Part shown: positions 55,221-64,000 of the stretch, one piece after another
Position numbering within the stretch: the stretch's first letter is position 1
How the letters are laid out: each line of letters opens with the position of its first letter
Assembly: GCA_001051155.2 (NCBI GenBank)
Contig: JYIP02000002.1
Coordinates: 627,583 to 691,582 of the forward strand
Direction of reading: 5' to 3'
Origin: Chrysoporthe austroafricana
Lineage: Eukaryota > Ascomycota > Sordariomycetes > Diaporthales > Cryphonectriaceae
DNA: 64,000 nucleotides
The notes under the pieces: generated by a model
The model's input: the letters and a program-made list of their open reading frames with translations, nothing else
What the model was told of the DNA's origin: nothing
Database searches by the model: none
Program-made: the position numbers and the translations under genes

Positions 55221-56474
55221 CTTGTGAGGTCTGGTGTGGATTACGACTGTCTCCTAGTGCAAGACGTGTACGACGAGAAGGAGGAGGGCTGCTGTTGTAA
55301 TTAATCGACGGGGCGACGAGTGAGTGAGTGGCGCGAGAACTGGCAAAAAAAAAAGAGTTCTTCAGAGACGAGAAAGACCGGTCAAAGAGAGTCAGGCAGT
55401 TGGCAGCCGCAAATAGAGAAGAAAGAAGCGATGAGGACGGAGAAGAGAAAGATGTGCAGGTTTCTGCTTCTCAAGGAGCGTGTAGGAAGTGAAGGAGTTG
55501 AAGTGTCGGTTCAGGATGCCGCGTGGTCAGACGGGACGGATGATAGAAAGAAGAGCGAAACCTTGGCAGCAGGGTGACAGCCGGGCCCCTGGCCACCCGC
55601 TGGGAAACCCCCCGGCCCATGCGCAGCGAGATTAAAAATAGGGGGGAACTTCCCCTAACGGGAAGATTCAGGTCAGGGGTCGGCCAATCAGCGTCCCGAA
55701 CGCGGAGCGCATACCCGCGCGGCCCCTGCAGGAACCAAACCGCCCAGGGGGGCCGCTGTGGCCCTCTGGCCCTGTGGATGGGCCGTGGTGACGGGCCTGT
55801 GGGTGCCCCTGCCGGCGGCCCAGGGCCCAGGCCCACCAGCCCTGGGCGATCCCCTTGCCACCCACCCACACCAGGCTTTGCTATGGTACGCCCCAGTGGC
55901 TCCCACCCCCCGGCCCGTCGTGTTCCCTCTCGTTTCGTTTGCACCGCGGATCATCTCGTGAACGCAGCCTGCACTTTAACTTTCTTTGCTTGGCTGGCCC
56001 GTGTGGACTTGTTAGCCGGGGCTGCGGAGCGCTGTACTATTACTTGGTACTGCTGCTGCGTGTGTCTCGTCTGCTGGAGACATCCGAACTCTTGCTCTGC
56101 CCTGCTGGCGGGACCCTCCTCCCACTGCGTCCCTCCCATCAGGATCAGCAAGCACCGCCGCTGTGCCGCACCACTTGGTCCCTGATGAGCGGGCGGGCTG
56201 TCCAACCGACAAAACCTCTGACACGCCGTGTGGGTCTGCGTCGGGGTCCTTTCAGACGCCAGGGCCGGGGAGGGCGAGGAAAAGCAAAACCTAAGCTTAA
56301 CTAACAAGAGCCCACAGAAACGGGCGGTGCAGGTGCTAGAGATCTTGGAAATGAACCCCGGTACCCACCCTCTCTCCCCTCCAGCTAGCAGGCGAGGTTG
56401 AGATCAAAGACTGGGCAATCAATTCAATCAATCAATCAGTCAATCAAATCTTCTGGGGCCCCGTGAGGCGGAAG

Positions 56475-56526
56475 AGGCAGGCAGGCAGGCAGGCAGGCAG
56501 CCAGCCAGCCAGCCAGCCAGCCAGCC
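56475..56526. repeat. (GGCA)n followed by (GCCA)n array
   Basis: About six GGCA units switch to about six CCAG/GCCA units in one continuous 50-bp array. Confidence 0.85.
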
Positions 56527-59430
56527 TGTCCAGCCCTCATCTCGACTGGGCCGACCCCCCATGCACGTCCTTCGAAGAGAAACTACTGACCCGTGAGTGC
56601 GAGCCTGCGCGGGACCCAGTGCCGATTCGCGTATAGTAGCGGCCACTGCTATACTCACTACGGTATCGGGCACGCGTGTCCCCCCGTTGATCGCCCAGAG
56701 ACTGACTGACTAGAAGAACACTGATGGAATGCGGCAGCACTTCCTCCAGGCCGCCACGTTGGATGACATGACATGGCCCGCCCCTCCTCCTCCTCCAGGA
56801 TCCGGCCGCCAACGCGGATCGGGTGCTTGCTGTGCTGTTGCATGTCATGTAGGCGACAGCTGCAGCCGACCACAGCAGTCCGAAACACGTCCATCAGCTC
56901 CAGGCGGCCCGCCCGAAAAAAAAAAAAAATCTTACGTTTTTTTCCTTTTTTTTTTTCCTTTTTTTCTGTCTGCACGAGGACCAAGCGCAGGCCGTCCAGC
57001 CCCCCCCCCCGGTCTGTTTCAGAATGACAACACAGAGGCGTGCTTATCCTACGGCGGTGGGCCTCCCCTGGAGCATGGCGTTCCGAGAGGTCTGGCGAGC
57101 GGGCTTGGGGGCGCCTCGCTGGGATCGGAAATCGGACGTGGGCTGTCCATTGGGCTCTGCTATCGGTCGTCGCATGCTCGTGGTCGCACGTGTGGCTGGC
57201 GAGCTGCGACCGCGAAGCTGTCCTGTCGACCGTGGCGCCCAGGTGGCTACAATTCGTCCGAGCACGGCGATGCCGATCCTCTTTGGATGGACAGGTTTAC
57301 GAAGTAGGGTCGTAGCTCTCACACATGATCTAGACCTTGCCCCTCGCCCCCGTCCCGGCGAGACAGCACAAGTAGAGGCGGCGCTGGCGGTCATATAGCT
57401 CACCATTCCACGGAGCATTCCCAGCCCCGTCTTTCGGAGCGAGCTCCGCCACCAGCTTCTTTGTCGCGGCGGTCATGGCCTTGTGATGCGTCATCCGATC
57501 TCTTTCCCCAGATGCCACGCTGGCTGCCAAACGATCAAGCAGCGCCTCGGTGGGACAAGCCAGCTGGCCTGGGCTATCTTGATGGCAAGCTGTTTCCGCA
57601 CAAGCCAGCGCCCCTGTCTCAGAGACGTTGAGTACACACAAGTCCGTCCCCATCCCCCTGGCTCTCTGCGCTCTTGGCCGTCCAGGTGGTCTCCATGTGA
57701 CCAGGCGCCACCCGCGAGCGAGGTAGCACAGCCAGCAGAAAAGGTGGACCCCGTGGTCCGTTTTCCTGTCCCAGACCTTATCCCATCCGCATCGCCCTCC
57801 TCGGTCCTACGTCGATGGCCGGATCCTACCACCCTCACGCCCTGATCGTCTCGGATGATGCACAGTCGCGCCGGAGCGGAAGACGAAGACGATGTAAGCC
57901 TCGTGGGTGGTGGCTGAGAGGACGGCCGGTCTGGGCGCGCGAGCCCGTCGTAGCCACCGCCGACGCCACAGTCGAAAGCGCCGCCGAATGCCCGCCTCGC
58001 CGCCTTTCCTGTCACACCTGAGGCTACAGCCACGCCGGGCTTGCGCCATAAGGGTCAGCTCGCGCGGTTTCTGGCGTCCCTGGCGCCCAGCCGCGGACTG
58101 CACGGTGTAGTGGTAATAAAACAGAATCCCTGCAAGAAAAAGAACAAGGGAACGAGACAACCCTCCCGCTGCAGAGCAGAAGAAAAAGAAAAGAAAGAAA
58201 ATGGAAATCACGAGGGGAGAAATAGTATCGCCATTTGGCGTTCGGAGATTCAGAGGCTGGATCCAAACCTCGATTCCCTGGAGTGTCCCTCGGGAAACAA
58301 GTGAAGAGAGACACCGTACGTACGCTCAGTAGAACATGAAAGATGAGGGAAACGTCAAGAAGTGAAGAGAGAGAGGGAATCAAGCCCCCAAGTGATGTAG
58401 GCCGTAGGTGGCCGAACCCTTTTTGACCGCTCAACTCTCACCACCACGGTACCTCGCCAGACTCTCAGCACAGGCTTTAGGTCCAGATGCATGGCCAACG
58501 CCGACGTCTTGAGATGAATTCCAGCCAGACCGAAGCTGCTCGTCCAGCCGCACACAACGAGGAAGAGCTTCAGCAAACGACCCTCCGGCCCTGCCGGCCC
58601 TGTTCCCGCCAACCTCAAGCCTGGTGCCTAGGCCCAGGCCATGGTCGTGAGAAGATGCTCCGCCAGCCTGGGCCTCGTGTCCCGCCGTCTGCTGCCTGGT
58701 CTCGCTGTGTCTCACGTGCCCAGATGTTGGGGGAGTCACGGTAGGCAGTTCACGAGACCGTCATGTGACAGTGTCCCTGCGGCGACCGCCCTCCAGCACG
58801 CCTGACGGTCTCAACCTAGTCGCCCTGACCAGCACAGCCGGAAGACAGCCGCCCCCGAGCCGGCGTCCTGTCGCTGCCTCGACGCCCCATCATGAGGCAC
58901 GCGGCACGGGCAGTCGCGCCTGCAGGAGGTCAGGACCGGTGTGTGTGAGGTTGTTCAAACACAACACGAAGACGCGAATGTGATGTGATGTCGCAGGGCA
59001 AACAAACAAGTTCGCGGCCTTTCCCTATCCAGGCCGGTCGGGCACGCACCACCACCCTCTTTGGGGAGGAGGAGTGGATCTCCGCCAAGGCCCCTGAGGA
59101 AGAATCCGGGGTAACGCTGCCGTGAGGGGGGCTAATATTGCTGCTTATGGTGGCTCGGACGGTTATAGTAGCTCAACCGCGCGGGCCGCCCGTAATATTA
59201 AAATCACCCGCCCGTTTTTTGTCGGGTCCCAAGCGCCAAAGTTAGAGTTCACCAGTCGCTGGCGCGGGGCCGGGACGGATGAAGTACCTAGTCTCGACGT
59301 CAACTGCCGCTGGCCTCTGATGTCTTGTCAGGCTGGAAAAGAAGGGGAAGGAAAGAGAGGCGAAGAGAGCGAAGAGGAGAAGAAGAAGAAGAAGAAGAGG
59401 TAGAAGAAGAGAAGAAGGTCGATAGAGTCC

Positions 59431-59432
<2 letters not shown>

Positions 59433-59502
<70 letters not shown>

Positions 59503-59529
59503 NAGGAGAGAGAAGTAGAGAGAGAGTCT

Positions 59530-59612
<83 letters not shown>
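59433..59612. repeat. two (TC)n tracts separated by N and a purine stretch
   Basis: About 70 bp of TC, one N at 59503, a 30-bp AG-rich interval, then about 80 bp of CT. The interval ends GTCTCCCCCC before the second tract, resembling GAGTCCCTCC before the first. Confidence 0.85.
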
Positions 59613-59615
<3 letters not shown>

Positions 59616-60142
59616 GAACTATCTGCAGGGCGGCCTGAACAAACCCTCGCGGTGCGCACAGCCCCGTCTCGGACACACGAAAGTGAAAGATTCAGGCAGG
59701 GCGAAGAGGGCAAAATTGCGAGCGGCGAGGCGTCCATCCTGCAGCAGCAAGCAGCAAGCAGCAGCAATCAATTACAGCAAGGGTAAGGGGGCCCGGCCAG
59801 GCTTGTCCTCTTTTTTTTTTTTTTTGTGGTCCCATGTCCGTGCCGTCGTGTGAGGAGCAATGCGACAATCAGGCGGTCAGGGCATCTGGCCCCCTCCCCC
59901 CGGGGGCGACTGACCTCGTGGCGCGCATGCGGGCGCCAGGGCGGAGGTTGGGCGGCGGTAAAAAGAGAGGAGGAAAAAAAAAAACAACGAAAGAAAGAAA
60001 AGATAGGAATAGATTGAATCTTTACAGAAATCGTCGCTACCGAAAAGTGAGGAGATTCGCATACTCACCCAGCCCGGGCCCCTGGATACGATAGAACCCA
60101 CGACGGCCCCCAGAGAACGGACCCCTTCCTGTGCTGAAGATC

Positions 60143-60277
60143 CTCTGATCTGACCTCTCGCAACCTGCACCGTGTGTACATACATCCATACCTCCTTACG
60201 AGAGAAGCACCCCAGCATCCCTCCTCGACAGGGAAGCGCGCAGGGCAGGAAGAAAAAAAAAAAAAAAAAAAAAAAAC

Positions 60278-60337
<60 letters not shown>

Positions 60338-60470
60338 NTCTGATCCCCCCCCCCCCACCCGGCACCCTGTGTACATACATCCATACCCCCTTCCGAGAGA
60401 AGCACCCCAACAACCCACCTCAACAGGGAAGCGGGCAGGGCAGGAAAAAAAAAAAAAAAAAAAAAAAAAA
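60143..60470. repeat. direct duplication around an N, each copy ending in poly-A
   Basis: The left copy (about 60143-60276) and right copy (about 60339-60470) share TCTGATC, GTGTACATACATCCATACC, GAGAGAAGCACCCC, CAGGGAAGCG and GCAGGGCAGGAA plus poly-A. A C run (60280-60337) and one N at 60338 lie between them. Confidence 0.85.
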
Positions 60471-60487
60471 GAAACCCCCATCCCATC

Positions 60488-60952
60488 ATGTCATCGCTCC
60501 CGGCCCGGACCTCGCCGCCCGTCCTCGACGACCGCGTGCGCCAGCTAGGCGGCGCCTACTACGCCGCCCGGCGGTCCGACGACTCCAGCGCGTCAGACCG
60601 CGTGTACAAGAGCCGCTACACATCGGTACGGGGTCCTCTTCTCTCCTCCTCCCTCCCCCCCCCCCCCTTCTCACACACACTCCCCTCGTCCTGCCCATCC
60701 AGCCCCCTTCCCCTAGACATCCCGCAGGCCGCGCCTCCATCCGCTGTCTCCCCTCGCTCACACACCACCCGCCGGCAGAGCTTCGCGCAGGAGGACCTGC
60801 TCGTCTCCAAGATCTTCTGGGCCCGGTCCAAGGCGCAGGGCCTGCTCCGGCGCCTCTCGTTCGCCTCGCTGCCGCGCCCGCGCCCGCACGCCCAGCCACA
60901 CCCGCGCGAGTACTCGAGGGGCCGGCAGAGGTATCGGGACTGGGAGTACTAG
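60488..60952 (+). CDS. small two-exon orphan protein (103 aa)
   Basis: Exons 60488..60625 and 60779..60952 are joined in phase 0. The 153-nt intron has a GTACGG donor and a CGGCAG acceptor and is C/T-rich. Exon composition is sharply different from the intron: G/C third positions throughout, and the product looks ordered (DDRVRQLGGAYYAARRSD, VYKSRYTS, FAQEDLLVSKIFWARSKAQG). A basic C-terminus ends RQRYRDWEY. No domain, signal peptide or membrane segment is recognised. Its leader contains the duplicated poly-A segment. The gene is likely real but of unknown function; the intron boundaries are my inference. Confidence 0.6.
   Translation: MSSLPARTSPPVLDDRVRQLGGAYYAARRSDDSSASDRVYKSRYTSVRGPLLSSSLPPPPFSHTLPSSCPSSPLPLDIPQAAPPSAVSPRSHTTRRQSFAQEDLLVSKIFWARSKAQGLLRRLSFASLPRPRPHAQPHPREYSRGRQRYRDWEY
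60626..60778 (+). other. intron of the 103-aa orphan
   Basis: 153 nt, donor GTACGG, acceptor CGGCAG, C/T-rich throughout. The unspliced frame is stop-free too, so retention would give 154 aa. Confidence 0.5.
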
Positions 60953-61530
60953 CCGTGGCGAGAGGCGGTCCCGAGAAGGCGGCGTTTTTTTTTTTTTTTT
61001 TTTTGGTCTTATAAATTTTTTATAATCTGATGAGAGTCATGAGGCTGGGGACGGAGGACGGCGCATTCTGGGAGGGGGCTTTGGTGGGGGGTCACGCGAC
61101 CATGGACGGACGGCTTTTCGCACCTTTGATACCAAGACACTTGATAGGGCACAGACATCATAGCACTGCAGATACGGAGTAACGACTAGATCTGGGGTAA
61201 TAGCATAATCCATTGAACTTCAGTTTGATTAGATGGCCTCATGACGAGCTATCATCCATAAGTCATTCTCTCTCTATTCCGAGCAGAAAGCCGTCGTCTA
61301 TCTGTTGTGTGTGTGTATATATATCACTCATGTCGACGTGAGAGGTCGCCCCGGCTATGGGGTCGACCGGGTATCTAAGAGAAAAAGCAGAGCGGACCAC
61401 CTCCGGAAAACATCATAGCACCCTGGTGCTCGTGAACCTCGGTCCGTCCGCCCCGTCCCGGGGGCGGCTGCGTAGCCCAACCATACGTGTGTGTTAAAGG
61501 CAACCAACCGGGGAAGGGTGGCAACCCCCC
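60953..61530. other. convergent intergenic region
   Basis: 3' flanks of the orphan and of the sugar porter, with a T run at 60984-61004 and a TGTGTGTGTATATATATC patch near 61308. No gene. Confidence 0.5.
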
Positions 61531-63386
61531 TCACTCCGTCTTCTCCGGCGCGGCGGTCTCGACCTGGTCGACGCCGTCGCTCTCGTTGCCGCTGGGCTTC
61601 TCGCTGTCCTTGCTGGCGCGGTGGCGCATCTCGCCGCCCGCACCAAACTTCTGCGCCTCGGCGTCGCCGCCGTGGTGGTGCACGCGCTCGACGGTCTCGA
61701 TGAGGCCGTACCGCAGCGCCTCGCGCTCGACCTCGGCGTCGCTGAGGAACGGCATCTCCTCCGCCGCCCGCACGTACGACATGTTCTCCACGGCGCCCTT
61801 GGCGAAGATGATGTCGATCTCCTCGAGCGACCGGTTCGCCGTCTCCGGGTAGAAGATCCAGATCACCGGCAGGAAGCACGCGTTCACCACCGCGAAGAAG
61901 AGGTACGTGCCCCAGCCGATGTTGGTGATCATGATGGGCGTGACCCTGGGGGGGAAGAACAAGAATGTCAGCTAGACGGACGCGAGGTGGGAAGAAAGGG
62001 AAGATGTGGGGAGGAGGGAGGATGTATAAGACGTACATGACGATCAGGAAGTTGAAAAGCCAGTTGCTGCACGTCGACACGGCGTTGGCCTTGGCGCGGG
62101 TCTTGATGGGGTTGACCTCGGCCGGGTACAGCCAGGGCAGGGGCAGCCACGTCGCGCCGAAGCTGGCGATGTACGTGAAGAGGCCAACGGCGGCGCCCTT
62201 GGCGGCCTCGGGCGTGCCGGGGATCAGGCAGGAGAAGGTGATGATCATGGAGGTCATCTGGCCGACGGTGCCGATCAGGAACAGCTTGCGGCGGCCGACG
62301 CGCTCGATGACGAACCACGAGACGGTCGCGAAGATGGAGTAGACGATCATGTTGACGCCGCCCATCAGCAGCGCCATGTTGTGCGTCTGGCCGATGGACT
62401 TCTGGAACAGGATCGGGAAGTAGTAGATGACGGCGTTGCACCCGCCGATCTGCTGCATCAGCTGCGACGACGCGCCGAGCATCATGCGCCGGAAGTGCTG
62501 CGTCTTGCCGTTGGTGAAGAGCGTGCTGTACGGCGTCGAGCGCGCGAAGCCGCCCGACGCGCGGATCGAGTCGACGATGATGTCGCGCTCCATGGCCGTC
62601 TCGGCGCTGTCGAGCTCGTACCCGCGCAGCGCGCTGATGACGATCTCGGCCTCCTCGTACCGCTCGTGCGTCAGCAGCCACCGCGGCGACTCGGGCAGGA
62701 AGTACATGGGGATCGAGATGATGAGCGCGAAGACGATCTGGAAGGCGATCGGGAAGCGCCACGTGAAGTTGGCCGGGCCGTACGACGCGCCGTAGTCGAT
62801 CCAGTACGCCACGCACGTGCCGAAGGCGATGACGCCGCCCTCGATGCAGATGAGCAGCCCGCGGTTCGTCGTCCGCGAGCACTCGGCCTGGTACGTGGGG
62901 ATCGTCGACGTGTTGATGCCGTTGCCGACGCCCATGATCACGCGCCCGACGATGAACTGCGCGAACGGCGTGGCCGTGGCCATGGAGGTGATCTGGATGA
63001 TGACGCCGCAGAACATGATGGCGCCGCCCAGGATGATGGCGCGCCGGCGCCCCAGCAGGTCGCCCACGCCCAGGATGAACATGGCGCCGAAGAGGCAGCC
63101 GATCTCGTAGATGGCCGTCGTGAAGCCCTGCATGGTGGAGTTGTCCCGGGTCGCGGGGAACATGTCATTGAAGGGCGCGGCCGAGATGATGCCGCTCATG
63201 ACACTGCAGGCCCGTGCTGGTCAGTCACCGAGTGCCAGGGGAAGAGGGCGGCAGAGCCTGGTGTGGAGAGGGACAGAGGACGTACCCTTGATCATAGCCG
63301 AAGAGGACGAAGCCGGTGGTGGCGATGGTGGACACCAGGAGGGAGAGCGGCCTCCCGGAGAGGCCACAGAACTTGGGGGGCGCCAT
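61531..63386 (-). CDS. MFS sugar porter (hexose/lactose permease-like)
   Basis: Three exons, 63386..63286, 63203..62037 and 61945..61531, predict 560 aa. Sugar-porter hallmarks are all present: FGYDQGVMSG in helix 1, GDLLGRRRAI between helices 2 and 3, GRVIMGVGNGINTSTIP, PESPRWLL after helix 6, QQIGGCNAVIYY in helix 7, RVGRRKLFLIG between helices 8 and 9, and PETANRSLEEIDIIF after helix 12. The usual PETxGxSLEE motif has Asn instead of Gly here. The twelve-helix plasma-membrane transporter presumably imports hexoses or oligosaccharides by proton symport; the substrate cannot be told from sequence. A hydrophilic C-terminal tail of about 80 residues follows. Confidence 0.94.
61946..62036 (-). 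other. sugar porter intron 2
   Basis: 91 nt, donor GTACGT, acceptor CCCCAG. It joins NFLIV to MVTPIMITNIGW. Confidence 0.85.
63204..63285 (-). other. sugar porter intron 1
   Basis: 82 nt, donor GTACGT, acceptor CTGCAG. It joins FGYDQ to GVMSGIISAAPF. Confidence 0.85.
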
Positions 63387-64000
63387 GATGCTGTCGATGT
63401 CGCCCGGATGATGGTGTTGAAGACGGGGGAGGGGGATGGGGAGTCTCTTCAACACGGGCGGTCTGCAGGCAGAGAATCAGACAGACGTGCAGGACGCCTG
63501 GACGGACGGAGGAGGGAGGACAGCTCCCTTATACTACTGTCCACCTCTCCCCGCGATGGGAACCGAACCGTACATGCACAGTACTATGGCACACGGGTAC
63601 CCGAGAGATCGTCTGGACGGTTGCACCGTCCGGCCGACGGGCTGCTCACGCATGCACGCACGCACGCCAGGGCGCTCTCCTCCCCCCGTCGGTGGCATGG
63701 CATGGACCTCGGATAACCATGGCAGGTCACGGGCATCCTGCCGTTGCGCCGATCACCTCCACACACAAAGGGCCCTGGGGGACGCACCGGGCAGTGATAG
63801 GCGGTGGTAGCGGGCCAGGTCCCTGAATATCTGACCAAGGCGTGCCACCGCATGCGCGCGTGTTGCCTCGGTCCTGTGGGGGATACCTGGTCGCAAACAG
63901 AGCAGAGCAGGCTGGCAGGCTGGCAGGCTGGCAGGCTGCTCTGGTCCGACGACTCATGCAGGCGGCGACCAGATCCCGGCCCGCATGGCTGACGATGCGG
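63387..64000. other. sugar porter upstream region
   Basis: No gene is seen up to the window edge. A short GCAGGCTG array lies at about 63910-63940. Confidence 0.45.

Larger units (their letters stand above)
55221..60487. other. 5.3-kb gene-free spacer with repeats
   Basis: No frame has protein-like features. It holds tetranucleotide arrays, A/T and C homopolymers, long (TC)n tracts and two single-N positions. The GH17 promoter lies at its left end and the 103-aa orphan's at its right. Confidence 0.55.

Noticed and set aside
53892..55304. A 470-codon plus-strand frame
   Set aside because: It is the antisense shadow of the GH17 gene, whose catalytic motifs are clear on the minus strand.
62381..63388. 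A 335-codon plus-strand frame
   Set aside because: Antisense shadow of the sugar porter.
1..64000. tRNA or rRNA genes
   Set aside because: I looked for T-loop-like GGTTCGAATCC patterns and paired acceptor stems and saw none convincing; a tRNAscan run would be decisive.

Overview
This is a window of nuclear chromosomal DNA from a filamentous ascomycete (Pezizomycotina, most likely Sordariomycetes). The genes are monocistronic and sit on both strands. Introns are short (mostly 53-120 nt) with GT-AG ends and CTAAC/CTGAC-like branch sites. Coding DNA has a strong G/C third-position bias. The gene set fits this lineage: an NDR kinase of the COT-1 type, a Clg1-like PHO80-family cyclin, TIM54, a 2EXR-domain protein and a GPI-anchored GH17 glucanase. 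I see no rRNA, tRNA, CRISPR array, intact transposon or secondary-metabolite cluster. Many of the long reading frames in the GC-rich spacers are chance frames.

Layout. 0-9.4 kb, mostly minus strand: a DUF2985-like membrane protein, a small ISG12/Ifi-6-16 family protein, the rRNA-processing factor ESF1 and a Baeyer-Villiger-type flavin monooxygenase. 10.7-20.7 kb: a small VOC/glyoxalase-fold protein with a probable GC-AG intron, a 71-aa basic protein, a single-pass membrane protein, TFIIB, and the RSC/SWI-SNF subunit Rsc7/Npl6. 20.7-32.4 kb: about 11.7 kb with no supportable gene, rich in simple repeats, ending in a pyrimidine-rich, ATG-poor leader before the Clg1-like cyclin. 36-45 kb: a FAM192A/NIP30 (Fyv6-type) protein, TIM54, the COT-1 kinase and the U2 snRNP subunit SF3A2/Prp11. 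45.5-50.2 kb: a TupA-like substrate-binding-fold protein with a 14-nt microexon, a class III aminotransferase, and a four-TM MARVEL-like protein. 51.4-64 kb: a 2EXR protein, a GH17 glucanase, a 5.3-kb repeat-rich spacer, a 103-aa orphan, and an MFS sugar porter.

The genes do not form one pathway. Most are housekeeping functions (transcription, splicing, ribosome biogenesis, mitochondrial import, chromatin, polarity kinase) mixed with single accessory genes. The most interesting features are structural: the 14-nt microexon encoding the ligand-loop motif, the GC-AG intron, very long ATG-free leaders before TFIIB, the cyclin and COT-1, and three single-N positions each flanked by similar sequence on both sides, which suggests unmerged contig overlaps. 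I found no convincing novel multi-gene system.
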